Shown here: one piece after another, positions 21,609 to 31,472 of the stretch
Layout of the letters: each line of letters opens with the position of its first letter
Position numbering within the stretch: position 1 is the stretch's first letter
Origin: Paractinoplanes lichenicola
GTDB lineage: Bacteria > Actinomycetota > Actinomycetes > Mycobacteriales > Micromonosporaceae
Reading direction: 5' to 3'
Length of the DNA: 64,000 nucleotides
Assembly: GCF_016785085.1 (NCBI RefSeq)
Contig: NZ_JAENHO010000002.1
Span: forward strand, 434,001 to 498,000
Program-made: the position numbers and the translations under genes
Notes under the pieces: model-generated
The model's input: the letters and a program-made list of their open reading frames with translations, nothing else
Told to the model about the DNA's origin: nothing
The model's database searches: none

Positions 21609-23354
21609 ATGGCAAGGCGATTTAACGTTGCCGTGGCGGCCACCGCCGCCCTGGCGCTCGGCCTGGCTGGCTGCAGCAGTCCTTCGTCGAACAACGACTC
21701 GAGCGGTGGCGACACCGACTCGGGCAAGATCTCGACGCAGTCCAACGCGACCGACCCCAACGCCAAGGGCCCGGCCAAGGAGATCGAGGGCGCGCGCCCG
21801 GGTGGCGTGCTCACCGTGCAGGCGCAGACCACGCCGAACACGTTCGACCCGACGGACATCTACTACGTCGACTCGAACCAGATCGGCAAGCTGCTCTTCC
21901 GTACGCCGACCCAGTTCGACATCCGCGACGGCAAGCCGACCCTGGTTCCGGACCTCACCGACCTGGGCACCCCGTCGGCCGACAAGCTGACGTGGACCTT
22001 CAAGATGCAGCCGGGCATCAAGTACGAGGACGGCACCGAGGTCAAGGTCGAGGACCTGGCCTACGCGATCAAGCGGTCCTTCGCCCACGACGTCTTCGTC
22101 AACGGCCCGGCCTACCAGCTGAGCTACTTCAAGGACGGCGACAAGTACAAGGGCCCGTACAAGGACGGCGAGACCTACTCCGGCGTGGAGACCCAGGGCA
22201 CCGACACCCTGATCATCCACCTGAAGACGCCGTTCCAGGACCTGCCGTTCTACATGACCTTCCCGATGTTCACGCCGATCCCCAAGGCGAAGGACACCCG
22301 GCAGGAGTACAAGAACAAGCCGCTGGCCACGGGTCCGTACAAGTTCAAGACCTACCAGGCCGGCACCTCGCTGGTGCTCGAGAAGAACACCAACTGGGAC
22401 CCGAACACCGACGCCGCCCGTCACCAGTACCTGGACGGCTTCAACTTCCAGTGGGGCGGCGACGCGGTCAAGTCGCAGCAGGCGGTGCTGAACAGCAACG
22501 GCCAGGACGCCAACGCGATCAACTACGACGTCCTCGACGCGTCGCTGATCCCGCAGATCACCGGCGAGAAGAAGGCGCAGCTGGTCCAGGGCGAGAGCCC
22601 CTGCACGATCGTCTGGCAGCTGGACAGCCGGAAGATCCCGCTGGAGATCCGCAAGGCCGTCGCCAAGGCGTACCCGAACGACCAGATCTGGAAGGCCTCG
22701 GGCCTCAACGACTACGTCGCGGAGCCGGCCAGCACGGTGATGCCGCCGTCGGTCCCGGGCTACGAGAAGTACGCCCCCGTCGCCGACCTCACCGGCACCG
22801 GCGCCGGTGACCCGGCCGCCGCCAAGGCGATGCTGGAGGCCGCGGGCAAGGTGGGCTTCGAGCTCAGCTACTACTACGACAACACCAAGCCGCTCGCGCA
22901 GCAGGTCAGCCAGATCAAGGCCGACGCGCTGACCAAGGCCGGCTTCAAGGTCAAGCCGATCGGCGTCTCGACCGCCGACCTGCGGACCAAGAAGGGCGAC
23001 TACGACGCCCCGGTGAACATGGGCCAGAGCCCGGCCGGTTGGTGCTCGGACTGGCCCGCCGGTGGCTCGTGGTTCCCGGTGCTGTTCCGCTCGCAGAGCA
23101 TCGCCGAGGGGCAGAGCTGGGGCATGCTCAGCGACGCCGCCCTCGACAAGGAGATCAACGACGTCGCGAACCTCCCCGCCGAGGAGTCGACCTCGAAGTG
23201 GGCCGCGCTGGACAAGAAGATCATGGAGCAGTACATCGCGCTCCCGACCTACTACGACAAGCTGGCGGTCGTCCAGGGCACCAACGTCGGCACCACCACG
23301 GGTGACCCGACGATGGGCATGCCGAACTTCAGCAACATGTACCTGAAGAGCTGA
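21609..23354 (+). CDS. ABC transporter solute-binding lipoprotein, family 5 (peptide/nickel)
   Basis: A 581-aa SBP_bac_5-type lipoprotein. The lipobox ALGLAGC puts the lipidated Cys near residue 19, followed by a Ser/Asn/Asp-rich tether. Family blocks include GGVLTVQAQTTPNTFDPTDIYY, LTWTFKMQPGIKYEDGTEV and LATGPYKFKTY. It captures an oligopeptide-like or other ligand outside the cell and delivers it to the two permeases. ATG 21609 has a GAGGAG only 2 nt away; ATG 21594 is an alternative. Confidence 0.9.
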   Translation: MARRFNVAVAATAALALGLAGCSSPSSNNDSSGGDTDSGKISTQSNATDPNAKGPAKEIEGARPGGVLTVQAQTTPNTFDPTDIYYVDSNQIGKLLFRTPTQFDIRDGKPTLVPDLTDLGTPSADKLTWTFKMQPGIKYEDGTEVKVEDLAYAIKRSFAHDVFVNGPAYQLSYFKDGDKYKGPYKDGETYSGVETQGTDTLIIHLKTPFQDLPFYMTFPMFTPIPKAKDTRQEYKNKPLATGPYKFKTYQAGTSLVLEKNTNWDPNTDAARHQYLDGFNFQWGGDAVKSQQAVLNSNGQDANAINYDVLDASLIPQITGEKKAQLVQGESPCTIVWQLDSRKIPLEIRKAVAKAYPNDQIWKASGLNDYVAEPASTVMPPSVPGYEKYAPVADLTGTGAGDPAAAKAMLEAAGKVGFELSYYYDNTKPLAQQVSQIKADALTKAGFKVKPIGVSTADLRTKKGDYDAPVNMGQSPAGWCSDWPAGGSWFPVLFRSQSIAEGQSWGMLSDAALDKEINDVANLPAEESTSKWAALDKKIMEQYIALPTYYDKLAVVQGTNVGTTTGDPTMGMPNFSNMYLKS

Positions 23355-23375
23355 AGCAGCAGTAACTAGCTGAAA

Positions 23376-23422
23376 CCCGGGGTGGTCCGGTCCGCTCAAC
23401 CGGCGGACGGGACCACCCCGGG
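23376..23422 (+). terminator. Strong intra-operon hairpin after the binding-protein gene
   Basis: A 20-bp stem with one mismatch (23376-23395 with 23403-23422) and a 7-nt loop lies 21 bp after the binding-protein stop. It is not followed by a T-run. It probably stabilises the upstream mRNA or partly terminates it, so the binding protein is made in excess over the downstream permease and ATPases. Confidence 0.75.
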
Positions 23423-23523
23423 CGTGAAAATGGCCTCTCGGCGTGTCGGGCGACCGGCACCGCACACCGAGATCAGAGAATCCGGGACATCCACCCGGCG
23501 CCGTGCGGAAAGAGGAGCAAGCG

Positions 23524-24501
23524 GTGCTGCTGTACATCCTGAAACGCGTCCTGAGCGCGATCTCCGTCGTGATCGTGACGCTGGTGGCCAGCTTCGCGTT
23601 GTTCTTCCTGGCGCCCACCGATCCGGCCGGCGTCATCTGCGGTCCGCGCTGCACGCCCGAGCGGCTGGCCGACATCGAGGACAGTCTCAATCTCGACGAG
23701 CCCGCGGTCAGCCAGATCGCCAGCTACATGAAGGGCATCGTCGTCGGCCGCGAGTACAACACCGGCGGCACCGTCCGCGAGTGCTCGGCGCCCTGCCTCG
23801 GCTACTCGTACACGCTCGGCCAGCCCGTGACCAAGCTGCTGGCCGCGGCCCTGCCGGTCACCGTCTCGATCGTCGTCGGCGGCGCGGTCGTCTACCTCCT
23901 CGTCGGCATCCTGACCGGCACGATCGCGGCACAAGTCAGAGGCACCTCGCTCGACAAGCTGGTGGTCGGCTCGACGCTGATCGTGCAGTCGATCCCGTAC
24001 TTCGTCTTCGCCCTGCTCGTCGCGCTCTACGCGACGTTCCTGCCCGACTCGGGCTATCACCCGTTCCTCGACAATCCCCTGACGTGGGCCAGCGGCCTGC
24101 TCGCGGCCTGGCTCTGTGTCGGCCTGACGAACGCCGCCGCCTACACCCGCTACTCCCGGGCCTCCATGATCGAGGCGCTCGGCCAGGACTTCGTGCGCAC
24201 CGCCGCCTCCAAGGGCATCAGCCGGCGCCGCGTGGTCTACCGGCACGGCCTGCGCGCCGGCCTCACCCCGGTCGTCACCATCTTCGGCATCGACCTGGCG
24301 TTCCAGCTCACCGGCGCGATCTTCACCGAGAGCATCTTCAACCTGCCCGGCCTGGGTCAGCTCACCCTGCGCGCCTTCGGCCAGTACGACCTGCCCGTGC
24401 TCATGGGCGGCGTCCTGGTCGGCTCGGTGGTACTAGTGGTGATGAACCTCGTCGTCGACATCGCCTACACGTTCCTCGACCCGCGGGTGCGTCTCGGATG
24501 A
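23524..24501 (+). CDS. ABC transporter permease, DppB/OppB type
   Basis: A 325-aa permease with an N-terminal helix (LLYILKRVLSAISVVIVTLVASF), a large external loop with three or four Cys (ICGPRCTPE, ECSAPCLG), and the EAA loop DFVRTAASKGISRRRVVYRHGLR. The start GTG 23524 has SD AGAGGAG 7 nt upstream. The cysteine-containing external insert is longer than usual for this part of the family. Confidence 0.9.
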   Translation: MLLYILKRVLSAISVVIVTLVASFALFFLAPTDPAGVICGPRCTPERLADIEDSLNLDEPAVSQIASYMKGIVVGREYNTGGTVRECSAPCLGYSYTLGQPVTKLLAAALPVTVSIVVGGAVVYLLVGILTGTIAAQVRGTSLDKLVVGSTLIVQSIPYFVFALLVALYATFLPDSGYHPFLDNPLTWASGLLAAWLCVGLTNAAAYTRYSRASMIEALGQDFVRTAASKGISRRRVVYRHGLRAGLTPVVTIFGIDLAFQLTGAIFTESIFNLPGLGQLTLRAFGQYDLPVLMGGVLVGSVVLVVMNLVVDIAYTFLDPRVRLG

Positions 24502-24550
24502 TCCCGGTCCGCAGCCCTCTATCCCCACTCCGCAGCACGAAGGCGGCAGC

Positions 24551-25639
24551 ATGAGCGACCAGAGCACCCAGGCCCCGCACACGGTGGCCCGCGTTCCCCG
24601 CAACCCCGCGGCGAACGAGGAGGCCTACCTCGAGGTCACCGACCTGCAGGTGCAGTTCCCGACCGCGGACGGCCTGGTCCGGGCCGTGCAGGGGCTCAGC
24701 TATTCGGTTCCGCTGCGCCGCACGCTGGCGATCGTCGGCGAGTCCGGCTCCGGCAAGAGCGTCTCCAGCATGGCCGTCATGGGCCTGCACGACCGCAAGG
24801 TCGCCCGCATCTCCGGTTCGATCAAGGTGGGCGGCCGCGAGATCGTCAACATGAGCGACAAGGAGCTCGAGGGCTACCGCGGGGGCGACGCCGCGATGAT
24901 CTTCCAGGATCCGCAGTCCTCACTCCACCCGTACTTCACGATCGGCGACCAGATCACCGAGTCGTACCGGGCGCACAACAACGTGAGCAAGCGCAAGGCC
25001 AAGGACCGCGCGATCGAGATGCTGGGCCGGGTCGGCATCCCCAACCCGCGCCGCCGCGTCGACCAGTATCCGCACGAGTTCTCCGGCGGCATGCGGCAGC
25101 GCGCGATGATCGCGATGGCGCTGGTCAACGACCCCAAGCTGCTGATCGCGGACGAGCCGACGACGGCCCTCGACGTGACCGTGCAGGCCCAGATCCTCGA
25201 CCTGATCTCCGACCTGCAGCGCGACTTCGGCTCCGCGGTCGTCTTCATCACCCACGACCTCGGGGTGGTGGCCGAGATCGCCGACGACATCCTGGTCATG
25301 TACGCCGGCACCGCGGTCGAGCACGGCCCGGTCAACAAGATCCTCGGCGAACCCCTGCACCCGTACGCGTGGGGTTTGCTCGAAAGCATCCCGGCGCTGA
25401 CCGGCGAGCCGCAGCCGCTGCACCCGATTCCCGGGTCGCCGCCGAGCCTGCTGGCCGTGCCGACCGGCTGCCCGTTCCACCCGCGCTGCGAGTTCAAGGA
25501 CCGCGTGCCCGGCGACCTCTGCACCACCCTCAAGCCCGACCTGATCCCGCGGACCGCCGATCTGGGCCGCACCTCGCGGTGCCATCTGAAGGAACCCGAC
25601 CAGGTGTTCCAGACCGAAATTCTGCCCCGGCTGCCGTAA
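24551..25639 (+). CDS. ABC transporter ATP-binding protein, OppD type
   Basis: A 362-aa ATPase. Walker A GESGSGKS (about residue 74), Q-loop [12 protein letters not shown], signature FSGGMRQRA, Walker [13 protein letters not shown] and H-loop THD are all intact. The C-terminal oligopeptide/dipeptide extension ([19 protein letters not shown]) carries the cysteines found in DppD/OppD, some of which bind an iron-sulfur cluster. It pairs with the next ATPase. Confidence 0.93.
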   Translation: MSDQSTQAPHTVARVPRNPAANEEAYLEVTDLQVQFPTADGLVRAVQGLSYSVPLRRTLAIVGESGSGKSVSSMAVMGLHDRKVARISGSIKVGGREIVNMSDKELEGYRGGDAAMIFQDPQSSLHPYFTIGDQITESYRAHNNVSKRKAKDRAIEMLGRVGIPNPRRRVDQYPHEFSGGMRQRAMIAMALVNDPKLLIADEPTTALDVTVQAQILDLISDLQRDFGSAVVFITHDLGVVAEIADDILVMYAGTAVEHGPVNKILGEPLHPYAWGLLESIPALTGEPQPLHPIPGSPPSLLAVPTGCPFHPRCEFKDRVPGDLCTTLKPDLIPRTADLGRTSRCHLKEPDQVFQTEILPRLP

Positions 25640-25651
25640 GAGGGATCGATC

Positions 25652-26710
<1,059 letters not shown>

Positions 26711-26715
26711 CCCTG

Positions 26716-27336
26716 GTGGCTTCGCCGAACCCGTCCGTCTATCGCACCAAGGCCTACCGGGTCCGGCAGCGCTCGCTCGTCGCGCTGGCCGGGCTCGGGC
26801 TGGTCGCCGTGGGCTACGGCCTCGGCCGCTGGCAGGACACGCCGGCCCCGGCCGCGGCCGTGCCTCCCGTGGTGGTGAATGAGCCGTCGGACGCTCCGTC
26901 GTCGTCGCCGGCGCCCACCACCGAGCCGCCGGCGCCGACCGTCTATCCGAAGCTCGAGGCCGAGGCGGCGGACGGCAACCAGGGCATCCAGTCGCAGGAG
27001 ACCGAGGACGAGGGCGGCGGGCAGAACGTCGGGTGGATCGCCAACGGCGACCAGCTGCGGTTCGACGACGTCGACTTCGGACCGGTCGCGGCGACCAAGC
27101 TCGACGTGCGGGTTGCGGGCGACGCCGAGGGCGGCAAGATGGAGATCCGGCTCGACGGCCCCGATCAGGCGCCGATCGGGACGCTCAACGTCACCCGTAC
27201 GGGCGGGTGGCAGAACTGGCGGACCGACCAGGTCGACATCACGCCGACGACCGGCAAGCACACGGTCTTCCTGGTCTTCGTCCGCGAGGACGGCAACGAG
27301 TTCCTCAACATCAACTGGCTGCGCTTCGTCCATTAG
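26716..27336 (+). CDS. Membrane-anchored CBM6-like protein
   Basis: A 206-aa protein with one N-terminal membrane helix (SLVALAGLGLVAVGYGLG), a Pro/Ala/Ser-rich spacer and a C-terminal beta-sandwich (about 80-206). The domain shows LEAEAADGNQGIQSQETEDEGGGQNVGWIANGDQLRF and KMEIRLDGPDQAPIGTLNV, then TGGWQNWRTDQVDI and HTVFLVFV, the layout of CBM6/CBM35 modules. It starts 5 bp after the OppF-type stop and ends at a terminator, so it belongs to the transporter operon. A sugar-binding role is inferred and suggests a glycan-linked ligand for the transporter. Confidence 0.75.
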   Translation: MASPNPSVYRTKAYRVRQRSLVALAGLGLVAVGYGLGRWQDTPAPAAAVPPVVVNEPSDAPSSSPAPTTEPPAPTVYPKLEAEAADGNQGIQSQETEDEGGGQNVGWIANGDQLRFDDVDFGPVAATKLDVRVAGDAEGGKMEIRLDGPDQAPIGTLNVTRTGGWQNWRTDQVDITPTTGKHTVFLVFVREDGNEFLNINWLRFVH

Positions 27337-27363
27337 AAAAGCCGCGCTCATCGCGCGGCTTCT
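27337..27363. terminator. Bidirectional terminator between CBM6-like and hsp20 genes
   Basis: A stem AAGCCGCGC / GCGCGGCTT with a short loop has A-runs and T-rich ends on both sides, and lies between convergent genes. Confidence 0.85.
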
Positions 27364-27367
27364 CTGC

Positions 27368-27739
27368 TCAAACAGCGGCCAGGACCGATTCCCGCACAAC
27401 CGGGATGTGCAGCGTCACGACTCCGTCGTCGCATCGGGCCTCGAGGCGATCGGTGTCCAGATTCTCCGACTCGCGCAGGTCGACCTCGCGGGTCACGGGG
27501 GCGCTGACCGGCTGACCGGCCTCGCCCTCGGCCGCGCGCCGCTCGGCCCGAATCGTCAGGACGCCGTCGTCCACCGTGATGTCGATACCGGCCCGGTCGA
27601 TGCCCGGCAGGTCGATGTCGACGTAGAAGGTCCCGTCGATCCGGTACGCGGCGAGGCGCGCCCCGGAGCTGCGGGTGCTGTCGAACACGCGGCACGTGAG
27701 CTGGTCGAGCTCGCGGACCGTCGCGCCGTGAGGCGACAT
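27368..27739 (-). CDS. Small heat shock protein, Hsp20/alpha-crystallin family
   Basis: A 123-aa sHsp. The alpha-crystallin domain (about 30-120) shows YVDIDLPGIDRAGIDITVDDGVLTIRAER and ends DDGVVTLHIPV. It acts as an ATP-independent holdase in the cytoplasm. The N-terminal arm is short and the C-terminal IxI motif is not seen. A strong SD (TGGAGG, 7 nt spacing) precedes ATG 27739. No HspR/CIRCE-like operator was recognised upstream. Confidence 0.9.
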   Translation of the reverse strand: MSPHGATVRELDQLTCRVFDSTRSSGARLAAYRIDGTFYVDIDLPGIDRAGIDITVDDGVLTIRAERRAAEGEAGQPVSAPVTREVDLRESENLDTDRLEARCDDGVVTLHIPVVRESVLAAV

Positions 27740-27939
27740 GGTGGTTCCTCCAGGCGGAGTTCTTCTCTGCTGGACGCGGGCGGGGTGGGCCCGGTCCGGT
27801 TATGACCAACGGAGATTCTGGCCCCCCGATTCCCGGATGGACATGACCGGCGTCACGATGCGCCCTAATACTTCGTTACGATCCGTTGTCGTCGGGGCGG
27901 CGCCGTCGACACCGAGCGTGACGGCTGTCTCCCTCGCCG

Positions 27940-28575
27940 TCAGCCGCCGAGGTGCCGCAGGACGGCCAGCACCCGGCGGTTGTCGCCGTCCGAGGGCGGC
28001 AGGCCGAGCTTGGCGAAGATGTTGGCCACGTGCTTCTCGACCACGCCGGGGGTGATGACCAGGGCCGTCGCGATGCCGGCGTTGGAGCGTCCCTCGGCCA
28101 TCAGGGCGAGCACCTCGCGCTCGCGCGGGGTCAGCTCGGCGACGCCCGTGCCGGCGCGCATCAGGTGACCGACGACCTCCGGGTCGAGCGCGGTGCCGCC
28201 CGAGGCCACCCGGATCAGCGCGTCGGTGAAGTCGGCCACGTCGGCCACCCGGTCCTTGAGCAGATAGCCGACGCCGGCCGGGCGGTCGGCCAGCAGCCGG
28301 GTCGCGTAGCGGGTCTCCACGTATTGCGAGAACACCAGCACGCCGACGCCGGGGTGGTCGCGCCGGATGTCGATCGCCGCCCGCAGGCCCTCGTCGGTGT
28401 GCGTCGGCGGCATCCGGATGTCGACCACGGCCACGTCCGGCCGGTCCGCGTCGACGGCGGCCCGCAGCGCCTCCGCGTCGGCCACCGCCGCGCACACCTC
28501 GAAACCGCGGTCGGTGAGCAGCCGGACCAGGCCCTCGCGCATCATCGCGGCGTCCTCCGCGATCACCACCCGCAT
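27940..28575 (-). CDS. NarL/LuxR-type response regulator
   Basis: A 211-aa two-component regulator. The receiver has acidic E7/D8, phosphoacceptor D52 (VAVVDIRMPP) and Lys in YLLKDR. The LuxR helix-turn-helix is LTPREREVLALMAEGRSNAGIATAL. It starts 15 bp after the histidine kinase with SD GGAGGC. Together with the kinase it probably controls the adjacent ABC exporter genes. Confidence 0.93.
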   Translation of the reverse strand: MRVVIAEDAAMMREGLVRLLTDRGFEVCAAVADAEALRAAVDADRPDVAVVDIRMPPTHTDEGLRAAIDIRRDHPGVGVLVFSQYVETRYATRLLADRPAGVGYLLKDRVADVADFTDALIRVASGGTALDPEVVGHLMRAGTGVAELTPREREVLALMAEGRSNAGIATALVITPGVVEKHVANIFAKLGLPPSDGDNRRVLAVLRHLGG

Positions 28576-28590
28576 GTCGTCGCCTCCGTT

Positions 28591-29880
28591 TCACACCTGC
28601 GTGGGCAGTTCGATCTCGACCCGGGTCGGGCCGCCGGCCGGGCTGTGCACCCGCATCCGGCCGTCCACGACCTCGATGCGGCGGGCCAGGCCGGACAGGC
28701 CGGGGCCGGCCGGCGCGGCCCCGCCCACCCCGTCGTCCGTCACGGTCAGGGTCAGCCCGGAGCCGGCCCCGGCGACGCCGAGCGTGATGCGCGCCGCCCG
28801 GCTGTGCTTGGCCGCGTTTGCCAGCAGCTCGGCGGCGCAGAAGTAGGCGATGGTCTCGATCGCCGGGGACGGGCGGACGGGCAGCTCGACGCTCACCGCG
28901 ACCGGGATCGCGCTGCCCGTGGCCAGCGTGGCCAGCGCGTCGCCGAGGCCGTTGTCGAGCACCGGCGGGTGGATCCCGCGCACCAGGTCGCGCAGGTCGG
29001 CCAGGGCGTCCTTGGCCCCGCGGTGGGCCAGCGCGACCAGCTCGCGGGCCTGGGCCAGGTCGGGCGGCGGGCCGTCGGCGCCGAGCTTCTCGGTCGCCAT
29101 CCCGAGGTTCATCGCCAGCGTGGCCAGTCTGATCTGGGCGCCGTCGTGCAGGTCGCGCTCGAGCCGGCGCATCATGGCGGCCGCGTCGTCGATCGCGCGG
29201 GCCCGGCTGGCCCGCAGCTCGCGGACGCGCTCGGCCAGCCCGCGCGGGCTCAGCAGCCACCGCATCGCGGCCACGTCGAGCGCGGCGCCGGCCCGCATCA
29301 GCCACGGCGCGACCAGCAGCATGGCCAGGCCGGCGGCGGCGATGACGAACGTGCCGGGGAACGTCCCCGCGTCGAGGAAGCCGAACGGCGTCAGGGCCCG
29401 CACCGGGTCGAGGGTGGTGCCGGGCGGGTGGTTGCGGAACAACGGCCACCACACCGGGTAGCTCAGGTTGACCACGCCGAACACGTAACAGAAGGCGCCG
29501 TAGCCCTGGGGAATGGCCAGCGGCACCTTGAGCAGGCAGTAGCCGACACCGCGCCAGCCCGGCCGGGGCGACGGGGAGTCCACCCGCTCGCCGAGCAGCC
29601 GGTCGGCCAGCCGGCGGTGGGCGGCGGCCATCGCGCGCGCGGCCGGGACGGCCAGCACGGCCAGCAGCGCGAGGGTCAGCGGGAACAGCACCAGGAAGAC
29701 CGGGGCCACGACGGGCGCGGGCTGCCGGGCCAGGGCGCCGGTGGCCCACAGGATCAGGGCCGCGGCACCCGGCACGAGCGCGGGCACGGCCAGCACCGCG
29801 ACCGCACTGACCACGCCGGCGACACAGAACACCAGCCGGCGCAGGGCGAGCGGGGTGAACGGGGCGCGCAGCGCGGTCAT
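28591..29880 (-). CDS. Membrane sensor histidine kinase, NarL-partner (HisKA_3) type
   Basis: A 429-aa kinase with six or so N-terminal helices including a sensor-like PSPRPGWRGVGYCLLKVPLAIPQG... region, then the HisKA_3 box RRLERDLHDGAQIRLATLAMNLGMA (phospho-His in DLHDG) and an HATPase with ELLANAAKHS and DDGVGGA. ATG 29880 is preceded by GACAAT with 6-nt spacing (possible leaderless promoter); GTG 29901 overlapping the permease stop is the alternative. Such kinases often sense cell-envelope stress or drugs handled by the linked exporter. Confidence 0.88.
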   Translation of the reverse strand: MTALRAPFTPLALRRLVFCVAGVVSAVAVLAVPALVPGAAALILWATGALARQPAPVVAPVFLVLFPLTLALLAVLAVPAARAMAAAHRRLADRLLGERVDSPSPRPGWRGVGYCLLKVPLAIPQGYGAFCYVFGVVNLSYPVWWPLFRNHPPGTTLDPVRALTPFGFLDAGTFPGTFVIAAAGLAMLLVAPWLMRAGAALDVAAMRWLLSPRGLAERVRELRASRARAIDDAAAMMRRLERDLHDGAQIRLATLAMNLGMATEKLGADGPPPDLAQARELVALAHRGAKDALADLRDLVRGIHPPVLDNGLGDALATLATGSAIPVAVSVELPVRPSPAIETIAYFCAAELLANAAKHSRAARITLGVAGAGSGLTLTVTDDGVGGAAPAGPGLSGLARRIEVVDGRMRVHSPAGGPTRVEIELPTQV

Positions 29881-29897
29881 CGGCCCATTGTCGGCGC

Positions 29898-30653
29898 TCA
29901 CGCGTCGCGGCGCCGCAACAGGACGCCGCCAAGCAGCACCGCCACCGCCGCGTACCCGCACATCAGCAGCACGCTGACCCCGCCCGAGAACAGGCCCGGG
30001 GTCGGCGTGGTCACCGCGACCGCGTTGAGCAGCATCAGCAGCGGCATGAAACGACCGATCGCGATGCCGCTCTCGCCGAACAGGCCGACCACGAAGATCG
30101 GGACGAACACGAGGGCGAACAGCGTGCCGATCGCGGCCCCCGAGTGCCGCAGCAGCGTGCCCAGGCCGACGCCGATCAGCGCCGTCGCGCCCAGATAGGC
30201 GCCGGTCAGCAGCACCGCCCGCAGGATCGCCCAGTCGCCGAGCGAGGCGGCCGGGATGGCGGTGCCGCGGATCGCCAGCTGCCCGGCCAGGTAGCCGGCG
30301 AAGCTCGCGGCCAGCCCCACGGTCAGGGCCGCGGCCCCGCCGACCAGGGCCTTCGCGGCCAGCACGGTGCGGCGCCGGGGGACGGCGGCCAGCGTCGAGC
30401 GGATCATGCCGGTGCCGTACTCGCCGGTCACCATCAGGACGCCGAGCGCGCCCAGCAGCAGCTGGGCCAGGATCGCCCCGGCCAGGCTGTTGTTGAAGAT
30501 CTGGGCGACGGTGGCGACCGGGGCGTGCGACCGGTAGCCGAGCCCCACCCCGGCCCCGGCCGCGGCCATCGCGACCACCGAGGCGATCGCCAGCCACCAC
30601 GTCGACCGCACGCTGCGCAGTTTGATCCATTCCATTCGGGTCGCGCTTCTCAT
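29898..30653 (-). CDS. ABC-2 type exporter permease
   Basis: A 251-aa membrane protein with six predicted helices, starting MRSATRMEWIKLRSVRSTWW, a typical entry for ABC-2 exporter subunits. MVTGEYGTGMIRSTLAAVPRR is the conserved cytoplasmic loop. ATG 30653 overlaps the ATPase stop by 4 bp (ATGA). With the upstream ATPase it forms a drug- or lipid-type exporter. Confidence 0.88.
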   Translation of the reverse strand: MRSATRMEWIKLRSVRSTWWLAIASVVAMAAAGAGVGLGYRSHAPVATVAQIFNNSLAGAILAQLLLGALGVLMVTGEYGTGMIRSTLAAVPRRRTVLAAKALVGGAAALTVGLAASFAGYLAGQLAIRGTAIPAASLGDWAILRAVLLTGAYLGATALIGVGLGTLLRHSGAAIGTLFALVFVPIFVVGLFGESGIAIGRFMPLLMLLNAVAVTTPTPGLFSGGVSVLLMCGYAAVAVLLGGVLLRRRDA

Positions 30654-31375
30654 GCCGCTTCCGCTCCTCGGTAGTCGGTCGTTTCGGACGTCAGCCGGAA
30701 GAAGGCGTCCTCCAGGGTGTCGCCGCCGGCCGCGAGCTCGGCCACGGTCGTCTCGGCCAGCAGCCGGCCGCGGCCGATCACCACCAGCCGGTCGGCGGTC
30801 AGGGCCATCTCGGCGATCAGGTGGCTCGAGACGAACACCGTCCGGCCCTCGGCCGCGAGCCCGCGCAGCAGGTCCCGGATCCAGCGGATGCCCTCCGGGT
30901 CCAGCCCGTTGACCGGCTCGTCGAGCAGCAGCACCCCCGGGTCGCCGAGCAGCGCCACCGCGACGCCGAGCCGCTGCCGCATGCCGAGCGAGTACGTGCC
31001 CGTGCGCCGTCCCGCCGCCCCGGTCAGGCCGACGATGCGCAGCACCTCTTCCACCCTCGTACGGGGAAGGTCGTTGCTCGCGGCCAAGGCGCTCAGATGG
31101 GCCCGGGCGCTGCGGCCGGGATGGAACGCGCCCGCGTCGAGCAGTGCCCCGACGCGGGTCAGCGGCCGGTCCAGCGCCCCGTAGCGGACGCCGTCGATGA
31201 GCGCCTCGCCGCCGTCCGGGGCGTCGAGACCGAGGATCATGCGCATTGTCGTCGACTTGCCCGACCCGTTGGGGCCCAGGAAGCCGGTCACCACGCCCGG
31301 CCGCACCCGGAAGCTCAGCCCGTCGACGGCGACTTGGCGGCCGTAGCGTTTGGTCAGTTCGCGTAGTTCGATCAC
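30650..31375 (-). CDS. ABC exporter ATP-binding protein
   Basis: A 241-aa ATPase. Walker A GPNGSGKST, signature YSLGMRQRLGVAVALLG, Walker B LLLDEPVNGLD and the SSH loop are intact. It is first in a four-gene unit (ATPase, permease, kinase, regulator). GTG 31375 is 7 nt after TAGCGT, so translation is probably leaderless. This exporter-plus-NarL arrangement is common in actinobacterial self-protection or envelope-stress operons. Confidence 0.92.
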   Translation of the reverse strand: MIELRELTKRYGRQVAVDGLSFRVRPGVVTGFLGPNGSGKSTTMRMILGLDAPDGGEALIDGVRYGALDRPLTRVGALLDAGAFHPGRSARAHLSALAASNDLPRTRVEEVLRIVGLTGAAGRRTGTYSLGMRQRLGVAVALLGDPGVLLLDEPVNGLDPEGIRWIRDLLRGLAAEGRTVFVSSHLIAEMALTADRLVVIGRGRLLAETTVAELAAGGDTLEDAFFRLTSETTDYRGAEAA

Positions 31376-31382
31376 GCATCTG

Positions 31383-31388
31383 ACGCTA
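31383..31388 (-). promoter_or_regulatory. -10 box of leaderless ABC exporter operon
   Basis: TAGCGT on the minus strand with 7 nt to GTG 31375. Confidence 0.55.
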
Positions 31389-31446
31389 GGCAGCGTCGCA
31401 CGAGGTCAGAAGCCGGAAACCACCCGGGGGTTTTCCTCCACGCCAT

Positions 31447-31462
31447 TCGAACGTGTGTTCTA
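31447..31462. promoter_or_regulatory. SOS box (LexA site) of dinB
   Basis: TCGAACGTGTGTTCTA differs from the actinobacterial LexA consensus TCGAACNNNNGTTCGA at one position (penultimate base). Its last two bases are the first two of the -10 box. Confidence 0.8.
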
Positions 31463-31466
31463 TAGT
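31461..31466 (+). promoter_or_regulatory. -10 box of leaderless dinB
   Basis: TATAGT, 6 nt before GTG 31473, overlapping the LexA site by 2 bp. Confidence 0.7.
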
Positions 31467-31472
31467 GGCGCG

